64,000 bases of DNA from Rhodosporidiobolus odoratus. Its lineage: Eukaryota > Basidiomycota > Microbotryomycetes > Sporidiobolales > Sporidiobolaceae. Below, one piece after another: positions 34,838 through 45,752 of the stretch (position 1 is the stretch's first letter; each line of letters begins with the position of its first letter). The stretch lies in contig JAOANU010000002.1 of the NCBI GenBank assembly GCA_034387635.1, positions 1,302,001 to 1,366,000 of the forward strand, written 5' to 3'. Made by a program: the position numbers and the translations under genes. A model generated the notes under the pieces. That model worked only from the letters and a program-made list of their open reading frames with translations, was not told the DNA's origin and ran no database searches.

Positions 34838-36186
34838 AGCCTGCCTCAACCATGACTTAATGAGCTACCGCACGACCTACCCTCACCTCTCGTCACTCAC
34901 AATAACCCGGTGACAGACCCCTCACATCGCGACCCTTACCAGGTCGAAGGGGCGGAGAAAGAAAAGAGCCTCCAGCGCTGGTCGCTTCTGTCAGCACAAA
35001 TCCCGGCTCACGGCGGGCAGCGAAAGGCGCCTTCCTCCTCCTACTTCGCTACGTCACTCAAGCGAGCCTGTTCAGCATGTGCGGTTCGCCTTGGGTTTGT
35101 GATGCGAGGCTTAGACAAACGAGCGGAGTGAATGGAAAAAAGGGATTGCTTCAGACCGACTAGTACAGGCGGCGTGGGAGTCGCGTCCTGGTCGAGCATT
35201 GCGAGGTAGACTAGCTGCTTGAGGACCTGATCACGAGCGGAGAGAACGTACTGCTCAGAGCAACGAGCGAGATAGAAGCGAGATTAAAGTTGAGAAGGTT
35301 GCACATCTCGACAGGAGAGTGGACGATGCGAGCGACGCTGCTGCAGATCGAAGTCACGATGGGTTCCGTCGTGCAGAGAAGGTGGGGACGCATCTCGTGC
35401 GCATACTCTCAGCGACAGACGACTTGACTTGATCAGGCGGTTTCTCTTCTCTTTCTTCTTTTCCTCACTTCCTCTTTCCCACTGGCTTGCGCCTTACACC
35501 CACGAGCTCTACCTTGCCTCAGGCGTGAGGTTATGGTGCGTCTGTCCCTCTCGTTCTCTCACCTGTCTTCTCTCCCTCTGCTCCACTCGACCTCTTCCCT
35601 TCCTTTTCCTCTTGGAATTTCGCTGACCCCTTTGGGAACATAGCTCTTTATACCCTTTCGACCTCGGACTAGCGTCGCTAATCGGGCACCTGGCGGGAAA
35701 TGACGAGCTGAGCAGGAAGGGAAGAAGAGCGGAGTTGTGGTATACGAGTAAGGCTCTTCTTTCCTTGTCCTTCTCCTGCCTTCGCCTCCCTCTCTCGCTC
35801 AGACTCACAGCTGACTGGTACATACAGCCGCAAACAGCCATCTACAACTCGCCTCTCTCTCTCTCTCTCTTCTCCGCTCCCCCGACTCCCTTTCGCCAAC
35901 GATTCGACCTTTTCTGCCCTTTTCTTCCGCCTCTCTTTTCTTTCTCCTCCTTCCGCCTCTTCCCCAACCCCCGCTACAATCCAACCCTTGCTATTCACCA
36001 TCCTTCTCTGCGTCAGGAAATGGAGCAGAAGATGTCCGGGAAACCCAGGTTCATTCCACTTGGGGTGAGCAAGGTGGGGGTGGACGGCATCGGGCCGAGT
36101 AGTCTCAGTGACGGTTGTTCTTTGTAGTGGGCTTAACCTAAACAATGAGGGACGGGTGAGCCGATCCCGAATCATGCATGAAATGC
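34838..36186 (+). repeat. Direct repeat B, copy 1 (about 1.35 kb)
   Basis: Near-identical to 50757-52101 in the same orientation. It starts at AGCCTGCCTCAACC and ends at CATGCATGAAATGC. Most of it matches base for base. Exceptions are a divergent patch at about 35195-35265 and short CT-repeat and pyrimidine-tract differences. Within it, a plus-strand splice pair (GTGCGT at 35536, CATAG at 35643) joins HWLAPYTHELYLASGVRL to SLYPFDLGLASLIGHLAG, which reads like real protein. The minus strand at about 35150-35290 also reads like protein (FYLARCSEQYVLSARDQVLK). No intact gene results. No terminal inverted repeats or target duplications are seen. Class unknown. Confidence 0.85.
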
Positions 36187-36490
36187 CAGCAGGACGAGAA
36201 CCTCAAGCAGGAATCCGGGACGTATAGACAGGCCACATAGCGCAATGATGCGACTGAGCGAGTGTGTCAAAAGCTGGAACTACTGCAAGAAAAGAGAGCT
36301 AGGGAGAAGGACAGGGTATCGCTTGCGAGGTGAACGACGCGCGCGGACAGAAAAATGAAATGGAAGGCTTCGAGGTGAAAAACGAAGGACGAGAGGGCGA
36401 ACAGCAGACCATGGGACGGAGAGTGTCTATGTGTAGAATGAGAAGGAAAGCAAACGATAGGAAAAGAATATGAGGCAGGCGTCTGTCCTC
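36187..36490. other. 3' flank of the copper radical oxidase
   Basis: This is a unique sequence of about 300 bp, purine-rich on the plus strand. It probably holds the 3' untranslated region of the oxidase. No other feature is seen. Confidence 0.5.
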
Positions 36491-39105
36491 CTAAAGGGCA
36501 ACCGCCGCGCCAACTGCCAATAAGGCCGCTACCATTCCTGCGACACCAACCTGGAGCGATCCAGCCGCCGAGTCGTCTCCAGACTTGCTCGATCCACCCG
36601 AAGAACCAGAAGAAGACCCATCGGCATCAACCGCCTCATCCTTCTTCGAGCTAGTCGGCAACGTGCCGAGCAGCACGGCCGGCTCGTTGATCGGCTGAGT
36701 ACCGAGTTCACCGGTACCGACCATGATCCAAGTTCCGTTCGAGGGAACGCCGTCGACGACGACGAAGAGGAGCGCGGGACCGGGAGGAAGGATGGCGGCG
36801 TTGGGGGGAACTTGGGAGACGTGAAGAGTGGCGGTGGAGTCGGAAGAGGAGTAGTCGTAGGTGGAGTTGAGCTGGACGTAGCGTTGTCCCATGTTCCTGC
36901 GAGTATTGACACTGGGTTACCGCAAGTAGCAGGCAGAGAAGGGGAAGAAAACGTACATGGCATGAGTCGAGAACCCAGGACGAATGACGACAACCTTGGT
37001 GTTGTCGAGCGCCTTCTCGTTCGCAAAGTCCGACTTGGCAAGGTGAACATCGAACGAGTCGCCTCCATACCCAAGGGTCGTCGGCAATCCAGTCGGAGCC
37101 GGGCGGGTCTTGGTGTAGTAATCGGGGTAGAATCGCTCGACCTTGTACTCGGTGAAGTACTTGTAGCCAGCCATGCCGTACGGGACGTAGTCGGCGTTGG
37201 GGTTTGAACCGGAAGAGAAGACGGAACCGTCGGGAAGGAGGGTCGCGGAGGAGTGGTACATGCGGTCGACGCTGCTCTCGGCAACGACGTCCGAGAAGCG
37301 ACTTCCGTTCTTAGCGTTGTAGTCGAAGTAGCGGACAGTGTGAACCGGGTCGTCACCGAAAGACTCGCCGATGGCCCAGGAAGTGTTGCCGTACCCGGCG
37401 GTACCCTTGCCGATACCGTTGAGGAGGACGAGACGCCCATCGGGAAGGAAGATCCAGTTGCCCATGACGCGAGGCTCAGGCAAGGGTTCTTCGTCAACCC
37501 AGTCGGTCGAGATGTCCGGCGACATGGAAACGCAAGTCGAGTCGGCGGGGTAGCCAGCGATATTCCAGTTCGTGGTCCATTGATCGGGCTTCAGGTCGGT
37601 TCCACCGCAGAACATGACGGTCGCCGTCCCTATCCCCAGAGAAGAGGTCAGACAAGGATACACAATAATGAAGGGAACAGGCAGCGTACAGTTGTTTGCC
37701 GGCGTGAGCGGCATCATGGCGGTAGCAGCGGAACCAGGGTAGGTACGAACAGCGTGAGGGATATCGGCGAGAGGATACTGTACAGGATGAGATGTCTCCA
37801 TCAGTCTCGTTCTGCCTTGATGGGGCCGAGAGGGCCGAGACAAGTCAAGCAACGTACCTCGACGTTGTTCTTGTAGTCGAAGATCTCCGTTCCCCAGTTG
37901 GCCTGAATGAAGATGTTTCCACTCGGCAAAAGCCAAGTAAGCGGGAAGAGATTGGCGGGAAGGGTCTGGGTAAGGAGGTTGAGTCCGACGGGACCGCCCT
38001 TCGAGGGGTAGAACTCGTAGGTCGGGTTGTTCTGGCCGGCGTCGTTGACGTAACCTCCCCAATCGCATCCTCCGATCTGGATCAGAACAAAATGAGAAGG
38101 ATTGGTACGCCCGCTAAAACGAGGAGAAAAAGGGAAGGACGCACAACAATCATCGACCCATCCTCGAGCGTTTCCAGCGTAGGATACCACCGCCTTGTCG
38201 TCATATAGTTGCTCCCATCGTCCGTCCAGTCACACTGTTCATCCGTACACACATCCAAGCTCCTCGTCGCCTTTCCTCCGTCTCCATCCATGTACGGTCC
38301 TTTAAGCGGGTCGGCGTTGAGCCCACCGTATCCGATGGCTTGGTTGCCGCCGATGTTGATCCAGGTACCGTTGCCGAGAACGTTACCACCGGCGCAGAAA
38401 GAGTTGGTGACTACGTCCATCGGTCGGAAGGTGTTAGCATCGATATCCTGATTGTTTCGGAAAACGGAGACAAAGTGAACGGCCGACAGGGAGCGTCTGC
38501 GTCAGTGTAGAACGAAACAGAGGAAAGGAAAGCAGACGAACGTATTCCACTGCCCATGCCGGGTGCTCTCCGACCTTCGAGGTAACATTGACCGGGTTCC
38601 GCTCCGTCTTGTCAACAATGTAGACCTTGTTTGACTGTCCGAGGAAAAGTTGCTGCGCGCTGTTTACGTCGAGGGATGATACGGAGAACGGGACGGTCAA
38701 TACATGCAGGGAGATACGCGAGAAAGTTGAGGGAAAAAAGAACGCGGGAATCCCGAACTGGGCGGAAAATGCGAAGTGATCACAGCACGACGACGCCCTC
38801 TGTGCACTCTAACAGATTCCAGCAGCCCTTGCGCAGTGCTGTCCATCCTAGTCTCACCCTAGTGTGAACAGGGACCCCAGCGCACCGGGGGCGTTCCCCC
38901 CTGTTCCCACGGATGAATGGTTCGACCCGAAGAGATGGTCATGAGACAGAACGTACGAGACACCCGAGTCACCAACTACTTCAATGGTGTTGTCTGCTGG
39001 TGCTGCTTGTGCTACTGAGGCGGCCAGTGCGAGAGAGAGGAGCGAGCGGTGCCAAGGGGTCGAAGGCGAGGCGGAGGATGAAGTTGCTCGTGAGCGTCGA
39101 GGCAT
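36491..39105 (-). CDS. Glyoxal-oxidase-like copper radical oxidase, GPI-anchored
   Basis: This extracellular copper enzyme type oxidises aldehydes or alcohols with O2, producing H2O2. MPRRSRATSS opens a long signal region ending SLALAASVAQAAPADN. The cofactor residues are visible: the FCAGGNVLGNGTW cysteine, the RRWYPTLETLEDGSM tyrosine (these two form the Tyr-Cys crosslink), the DRMYHSSATLLPDGSV Tyr-His pair and the RPGFSTHAM histidine. Kelch-like blocks include GNWIFLPDGRLVLLNG and NYVEYEFYPSKGG-type strands. The C-terminus is Ser/Gly-rich and ends in a hydrophobic tail, VGVAGMVAALLAVGAAVAL, the pattern of a GPI anchor. It is split by about seven introns. The first, about 295 nt (near 38660-38954), is the longest. 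All catalytic residues are present, so it should be active. Confidence 0.88.
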
Positions 39106-39933
39106 GGTCGCAGGTAGCGGCAGGAGGTGTAGCCTTGATGAAGAAGGAGCTCGAGTGGTGGAAGCGAGAGAGAAGTGGCGGAAGTTGGAAGATGGAAGGG
39201 AAACCGGGGAAGGGAAGGAAAGGGGGAAAGAAAGGGGGGATCGAGAAATTGTTTGATCAACACCTCCTCTCTCGCGTTCTCTACTGTCGACTCGTCAGCC
39301 TTCGTTCATGCTGTCACACACATCCAGGCTACAGCCCTGACTCGCGCCCGTCCAGTCCCAAACCCTCCTCTTCTGCCGCCCATCTACCTCAGCTCAAGAC
39401 GCGTCTCGAGACGCGTCAAAGCAGCTGCCGAATCTATTTTCGACTTCGACCGCACCTTGACCGACAAACACACAGACACCGGCAAGCGACTCCGACAGCA
39501 TGTCGGCAGCTATACACAGACGCTACTATACATCACGTCCGGCCGATAACAACACCTGCTCGGCTCACTCTTTTCTGCCCACACGGAAACGCGACATTGG
39601 AACCGAAAAGGACAGGACAAAAAAGTCGGATTCCTCTCTATTTCACGCTTGTCGCACAATGTGTGCCCACCAATGCAGATATCGAGGTCCTACTACTTGC
39701 CTGCACCCTGTAACGGCCATTAGTGCCCCACCGATTCTGAGGACCGCAGGTAGCTTACCGTAACGTCTTTGCGTTCCAGCCCGAACAAAGAGCGCTTCTT
39801 CGGCATGGCGCGGTTCCTTTTCCCAATTCCGCTGCTGTCGATTATGCTCTCGATGTCGTGCTTCAGAAGCGCAGCCTGCTGTCACGAGTCTGTCGAGACC
39901 CAGGGATCGGTAGAAGGACGCCTCCATCGTAGT
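39106..39933. other. Intergenic up to duplication A copy 2
   Basis: This is the upstream region of the oxidase and the unique left flank of the repeat. Open frames on the plus strand lack protein texture. A short perfect palindromic motif (CGTCTCGAGACG) lies near 39403-39414. Confidence 0.45.
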
Positions 39934-40169
39934 CTCAACGTCTTTCCGCACCCGGTCCCACTCGCCTCGCTGATTTCGTCCCACCCACCCGGATCACCTG
40001 CGCAGTCGCCTCGCTATTGCTCTCGCTTCCTTTGCGCATGTAGCGAGGTAGGCTCGGAGCGGTACAAAAGACGCTCTCTACAGCCTTTCTCTGCTTTTTT
40101 CCTCACCCGGCTCACTTTTCAATCGCTCTCTTCCTTGTTCACCCCCTCTCCCTCGAGAAGCAACATAGC

Positions 40170-41542
40170 ATGCGCACCTCGTTCGCCGTCGTTTCCCTCT
40201 CCCTTGCATCTCTCGCTTTAGCGGCGCCTGGGTACGAAGGTCAGCCTTTTCCCCTGTTTCTCTGTTTCGAGCTGCTCAAAGCTGACTCCCTCTGACGCCG
40301 TCGCGCAGATTACGGGAAGGACAAGAAGAAGGGAGGAGACACTGATATTGACATCCGCAAGAACCTCGACAAGGAGAACAAGCAGGTCGAGGTGTCGTTG
40401 AAGGAGGTGAGCGCTTTCCCTTCTTTCCCTCTTCTTTCCCCCTTGTCCAGGGTGACCTGACCCCTTCTTCTGTGCAGGTCTGCTATCGCGACTTGTACGC
40501 CGATGTCGAAAAGTTCAAGAAGGAAACGGAGAAGGAGATCAAGATCAGGGATGGTGAGCTCTTCCTCACCCTTAACAAGTGAATCGTCCTCCGTTGACCC
40601 ACCCTCTCCCCCTTCACACAGATTACGGAAAGGAAGTCTTCATCTTTGACAACTTCAAGAAGGACGAGAACGACGTCGAGTTCTACTACCGCGAGTTCTG
40701 CTACAAAGACTTCAACTTCAAGAAGCATGAAGACAACGGTCAGTCGGCTTTCTCTCCCTTTTGCTTTCTCTCTTGCTGACCTTTATCTGTTCTCATCTAC
40801 GCAGAGGAGGAGAACAAGATCGTCAAGATTGACGATGATGGTAAAGGAGGGAAGCACTACGGGCGTTCCTTTGGTGAGTCACTGTTGTTCCGCTCCGAGC
40901 CCTGGTCGTCCATTGGCCGCTCTCTGTTGTCGTAGCTGACACCGCGGCTGGGCCTCGTATCGTTGCTCTCAGGCTACGACAACGACTACGATGTCGACAA
41001 GTTTGACGACAAGGATAAGGGTGCGCTCTCCTTCTTTTCCGCATTACCTACCTGGACTGACTTACATCTCTGCTGTTCCCCAGCAGACTTCGGTGGGCAT
41101 TCCCTCCTTCTCCGCGTTCTGTTGTGGGGCTCACTATCTCGCTCACGCAGACTTCCGCAAGGATGCAGACTCCAGGAAGAAAGAGGATTACAGGAAGAAA
41201 GAGGACTTTAGTACGCTCATCTCCCCCTTTTTTCCCCTTCCTTCCCTTCTGACTTCGCCCGTCTGCTCCGCCTTTCAGACTTCAACAAAGACAAGGACTT
41301 CGACGACAACAAAAAGTTCGGTGTGTTTCTGTCTCGTTTTCGGCATCCCCAACGCCAGTCTGACCATTTCCATTGCCGTCTCTCAGGCAAAGACGACTAT
41401 GACTTCAAGGGTGGCAAGGATCTCCTGGGCGACTTTGACTGGGATAGTGCGCAATCTTTTTCTTCTCTCCTTCCTTCTGCCCCTCGACTGACTTTATCAC
41501 TCTCCTGTTTGCGCAGACTACTTTGGCGGCAAGAGCACCTGA
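40170..41542 (+). CDS. Secreted Lys/Asp-rich mini-exon protein (copy 2)
   Basis: Second copy of the eleven-exon gene. All donors and acceptors seen in copy 1 are kept, including both sides of the 6-nt exon (about 41088-41093). The first-exon end reads LALAAPGYE instead of LALSAPGYE, and exon 2's donor is GTGAGC here versus GTTAGC in copy 1. Other differences fall almost entirely in introns (for example one base in the intron after exon 4), which supports the exon model. Start and stop have the same spacing as in copy 1. The predicted 223-aa product is nearly identical. Confidence 0.75.
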
Positions 41543-42263
41543 GTTGCCATCCTCATTGTCCCCCGTTTCGTTGATCTCTCAAAAAGCATCGTACTGCCTC
41601 TTTCTCTGCCCTTTGCTCTTTCCCCTTTCCCTTTCTCCTTTCCCCTTCTTTTCCGTCTTCCCCCTTCTTGCCTCATAGCTTTCTCGTAGCCTTTTGACTG
41701 TTCTTGCCTTTCGCGCAACGAGACTCTCTTTTTCACGCCCTTTGACCTCGCCTGAAGCCGGCTTCCCTCGCCCCTCTCACCCTCTCGCCCCCCTTTTGGC
41801 TGATCCAGCTTCTGTCACCTCATCCTGTCCGCTAATCTCAGCCTTCGAGAACCTGCCAAGGGCGCAAACTGGACCTCTTCGAGAAGCCTAACACGTGACT
41901 TGGCTGAATCAAGCGATCAAGCCCGTCTCGGTAGCAAACCACGTCATGTTCAGCGCAAGAGCAAAAGCCTCGTCTAGTTTCATCCCCTACTCACATGGGA
42001 GGGCATGAAGGGACGAGGGAATGCTAATCAGGGTGCGCAGAGGCACGACATGAAAGGGAAAAAAGGGTACGAAGCACACGCGAGAAAACGAATGTCTGTG
42101 AGTGAGAACCGAAAAAAAGAAAAGGGGAGACTCTGTTTGACCGGCAAGAAGTCGAGAGAGAGAAGAGGGGTGGGATGAAAAGAAGAGAAGGTAGGACTGC
42201 AAAGTCGGGAGTGGAGATCAGCTCGGAAAGTCTTGGAGGAACAAGGGGAAGCAACACACCCTT
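41543..42263. other. Convergent 3' region inside duplication A copy 2
   Basis: Counterpart of 21217-21943, with several small indels in purine/pyrimidine runs. No gene is seen. Confidence 0.5.
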
Positions 42264-43217
42264 TCAAGCCTCAACCGTCTCGTCATCGCGCTTCTCACGC
42301 CACCCACCCCACCCTCCACCCCAGCCATCGCCGCGGTAACGGTAACCATGCTGGTAGCGGTACCAACTGCCGTTCCCACCGTAGGGACGAGGGTGCCAGC
42401 CCCAGTGGGAAGGGATCTCGTAGTTGTACCAGTTTTTGTGGTAGCGGGTTTGCCAGTAGTTGCACCAGTTGCGAGGAGGGCCTGCGGGTTCGTGAGGAGG
42501 AAGGGGAGAAAGACGGGGTTGGGAAGGTCAACGTTAGCGGGCGGTTCTTGGTACAAGACTGGGTAAGCTGAAGCGAAGAGTGACGCGACGTGTGGGGTGA
42601 GAAGAGATAAGATACTAGAGAGCGAGGCGATACTATGGAGGGGCTAAAAGGGAGGGAAGACGAGAGGGATGAAAGGGAAGCGAGAAGGACTTACTCCACC
42701 AGTTGACCTGAACCCAAATCTTGATGAAGACGACAGGTGGCTGCCAGTGCGGCTGAGGTGCCCAACCTTTATAGGGAGCCCATCCGATGCTGCGGCCAAA
42801 CCACTGCCAGTTCGAAGGGCACCAGTCTGGAGGACCCTGACCGCGCCAGTCGACGCCGTAGCCGAAGCCGGAGTCTAGTCAGAGAGAAACAAGAAGAGTG
42901 GCGAAGAAGTTGGGCAAGGGACAGAGTCAGAACGGGGAAGGAGGAGAGAAGAAAGAGGGTAACGCACAGTCTGGCTCGTAGTCGTATTCTGGAGTCCCAG
43001 TTTTGACTCTGACTTTGACGCTCACATCGACAGAGGTGTCGCTCCCTCCACCTCCTCCGCCACCCCTCTCTTCGAGGTGAGCATTGCCTTCGTCGAGGTC
43101 GGGGTTGGGAGTGCGCTTGTCGAGGTCGCCTGCAGCAGGATCGTAGTGAGGGAGAGCGGCAGAAAGAGCGAGGGTGCTTAGAAGAGAGAGGGAGGAGAGA
43201 AGAAGGGAGTAACGCAT
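42264..43217 (-). CDS. Secreted tryptophan/tyrosine-rich protein (copy 2)
   Basis: Exons 43217-42968, 42874-42695 and 42481-42264 sum to 648 nt, 215 aa. Exons 1 and 2 have exactly the copy-1 lengths. Exon 3 is three bases shorter. In the C-terminal Gly/Trp tail, copy 1 has RGGKGWGGG and copy 2 RGDGWGGG. Here neighbouring changes are silent in the Trp-rich frame, and the indel is one codon. This is direct evidence that the Trp-rich frame is the coding one. All other features (signal peptide, KR site, Gly linker, aromatic domain) are the same. Confidence 0.75.
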
Positions 43218-43567
43218 GCCGGTCAAAGAGAGTGTGGAAAAGGTGAGCACGAGGAAGAGAAAGGGAAGAGAGAGGCATTCGAGCCAGGTCATTCGACGGC
43301 TGACTCGAGCGGTGCACCGCTTGACCGCTGCAGGTCGACAGGAAAACGGTTGGCGCGAGAACGGCGGTGTCAAGGTGCAGCGACAATTGCAGGTCGACGA
43401 AGGAGGAGCGAGGGGGAAAGGATCCGACTCGCCGCTACCAGAGCACGACGGGTCCCTACACAGAGCCACAGAGGGCGGAATCAGAAGCAGCGAGTGAGCG
43501 AAAGCAAGCGACGGGACAAAAGGAAGGGAAAGTGAGCTTGAGAAGGTCAACGACGAGGAGAGAGCGG

Positions 43568-44527
43568 GCGCGACCTGAGTGTCCCCAGCAGGGCGGGGGC
43601 AAGGCGTCAGCGAGCGTGGAGCGATAGTCCCAGCTCCCCGCACAAGCGCGGGGCGCGGCGAACCGCTGAACCCCTCGCGTCGATAGAGACAACGTGAAGA
43701 GGAAGTGATCAGCACGAATCGCCGCGTGACGGCATGCCCAGTGCAGCACAGCTCGTCTACATCCTGACAAGGTCGTGGACGTCGAGAAAAACCGAGGCGA
43801 GTGCAGTGGAGGTCACGAAGGCGGGCGAAACCCTCGAGGCCGGACTGGGTGACGTGCCGCGGGCGGACGTAGCAGTCATGAAAGCGGGATCGCCGAGCTG
43901 TATTGACTGCATGTGAGCGGTACAACCCTGCGTCCGCATAAGGCGGACTATGGGTACCGCAAGCAGCCGCGGGAGAACGATCAAGGGGGAAGAGAGAAAA
44001 CGCACCGGTAGGACCGATGTCGCGTCGCACTCAGCTCCTCGCAACTCGTTCAAGTAGCGTAGGACTTGAGAGACGTCTGTGGGATTAGCCGTAGCTCCAC
44101 TTCTCTCTACTTCGTGGCGGCCCCCACCACAGCTCCATCGCCCATGCCCAGCTTCGGTCGTATACCTCGCCAAGGCTCAGTCCGCGTGTCATACACTCAG
44201 CAGGGCATTCTGGCGAGGTCAATTCGGTCTGTCGGTTGCCGCCTGCCGAAATGTCGAAGTTGAAGGACGAGGCAGAGGAGGTTGGAACGATGGCGATGGC
44301 GAGGCGGCAGGAGTAGCGAGTATGAGCGCAGGTAATTCGTATCATCAGGAGCAGATCAGACAGCCCTGCAGTTGATCAGAGGCGAGTCGACCAGAGTAAC
44401 ACGGTTTCAAACAAAGCCATCGCCTGCGAATCTCTCTCTCGCCAAAGTTACAGGCTAGCATCGAGACCCGCCTACGCGTACATAGCAGCAGTCGGACCCT
44501 ACTTACCTGCATACGCGTTCAAGCCGC
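43568..44527. other. Unique flank right of duplication A copy 2
   Basis: The minus strand contains a leucine-rich-repeat-like piece reading SGLEGFARLRDLHCTRLGFS (about 43790-43850), similar in start to a piece in the flank of copy 1. No complete gene can be built. It is probably relic F-box/LRR sequence. Confidence 0.35.
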
Positions 44528-45642
44528 CAAGTTCCAACCTGCAACTCCCGCGACCATCTCGACGACAGCGACCTCGCCCAATGTTGCCTTCTCTCTCATG
44601 CCACCCTCCCTTTCGCCAGAGAGTGGCTTTACCGCTCCTACGTCGTCGTCATGACCATGCATCCCAACTGGAACAGCCGCGTTGGCTTCTCACGGCACCC
44701 GCGTAGTCGGGGCAATCTCGAAGCGCTCGAAAGGCACCCTCACCTCGCCGCCCTCGTGCGTTCCTTCGTCGCATACGAATGCGAAGACAAACTCGCTGAG
44801 GAAGAGGACGAGAGCAGATATTGGCTTGTCGCCGAGCGAGCATTCGCCGCTCTGCCCAACCTGAGCACCATCATTCTCTACTTGACCCTCACCCACTCTT
44901 GGTACTTCGTACGGTTTGTCGAGCGCGGCTACCGCTTGACTAGGTTGGAGAACGTCGACCTGACGGAAGACACGGCGCCGTACTTGGCAGATATGCCCTG
45001 CTTCGAGGTGTTGACTTTCAATCAGGGTCCGCCGATCCGAAAGTAAGCGAACCAGGTCGCTCGGCCTTCCCACTTGTATCTTTTCAACTTCACACTCTCT
45101 CTTCCGCACATGCGCTTCCTCCCCTCGACCTTTCTCATCTTCACAATCTACAGATCCTTTCTACCTACACGACTTCGAACGGCGTCCCCGAGACTCGTCA
45201 AACCGTCCTTGTCCACTTCGGTAGCTTCCTCACCATCTCCCCTCGCCTTCATACCTACATCTTCGGCACCTTCGACCCCTTGCAAAAAGCACACCACTTT
45301 GAAGACCCCGACTTTCTGTCCCTCCTTCCTCGCGATCCTAGACGTCTAGAGTGCCGCGGTTGGATCTCGCTCAGTCGCCCAAGGCACCTTAACCAGCATC
45401 AGCCCAGTCTAAGGGTACCGGTGGCTGTCCCGTGCGAGCTGGAACATCTCGACGAGCTCCCCGCCTTGTCAGTTGCATGTAGCGAGGCGGGAGTCGAGCT
45501 CGTAAAAAGTCGGACTGACTTCTTCGGTGAGCGTTATCGTCTCACAGTGCTCGCCGTGGACCTGCCCGTGCTTACCCCATTTCTGCAGAGACGCCTCCGA
45601 CGATGCAGGAATGGATACTGGAGCGTTTTACAGACTGGGTAG
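44528..45642 (+). pseudogene. F-box/LRR-like gene, 5'-degraded and frame-broken
   Basis: From about 44528 the frame reads HLDDSDLAQCCLLSHATLPFAREWLYRS, the second half of an F-box. The first half and a credible ATG are missing. LRR-like text follows (HLAALVRSFVAYEC, LPNLSTIILYLTL, LENVDLTEDTAPYLADMPCFEVLTF) to a GTAAGC donor near 45042. After the acceptor at about 45151 the good frame (VHFGSFLTISPRLHTYIFG, ELEHLDELPALSVACSEAGVEL) is out of phase with the first exon by one base. I conclude a decayed paralog of the other F-box genes. An unseen extra intron is the alternative. Confidence 0.5.
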
Positions 45643-45752
45643 CACGGCCGCTTGATGCAAAACCTACTTTACAAGCCTTTATTCCCTTGCTCGCTCGTGC
45701 CGCTGGAGGAAAAACGAACGCAAGGACAACTAACTAAACTGTCGATGCGATT

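Larger units (their letters stand above)
39934..43567 (+). repeat. Direct duplication A, copy 2
   Basis: Same content and orientation as 19608-23255. It is shorter by about 14 bp because of small indels. Coding indels are multiples of three. The left edge falls at CTCAACGTCTTTCC and the right edge at GAGGAGAGAGCG. It lies between the copper oxidase and a damaged F-box gene. Confidence 0.9.
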
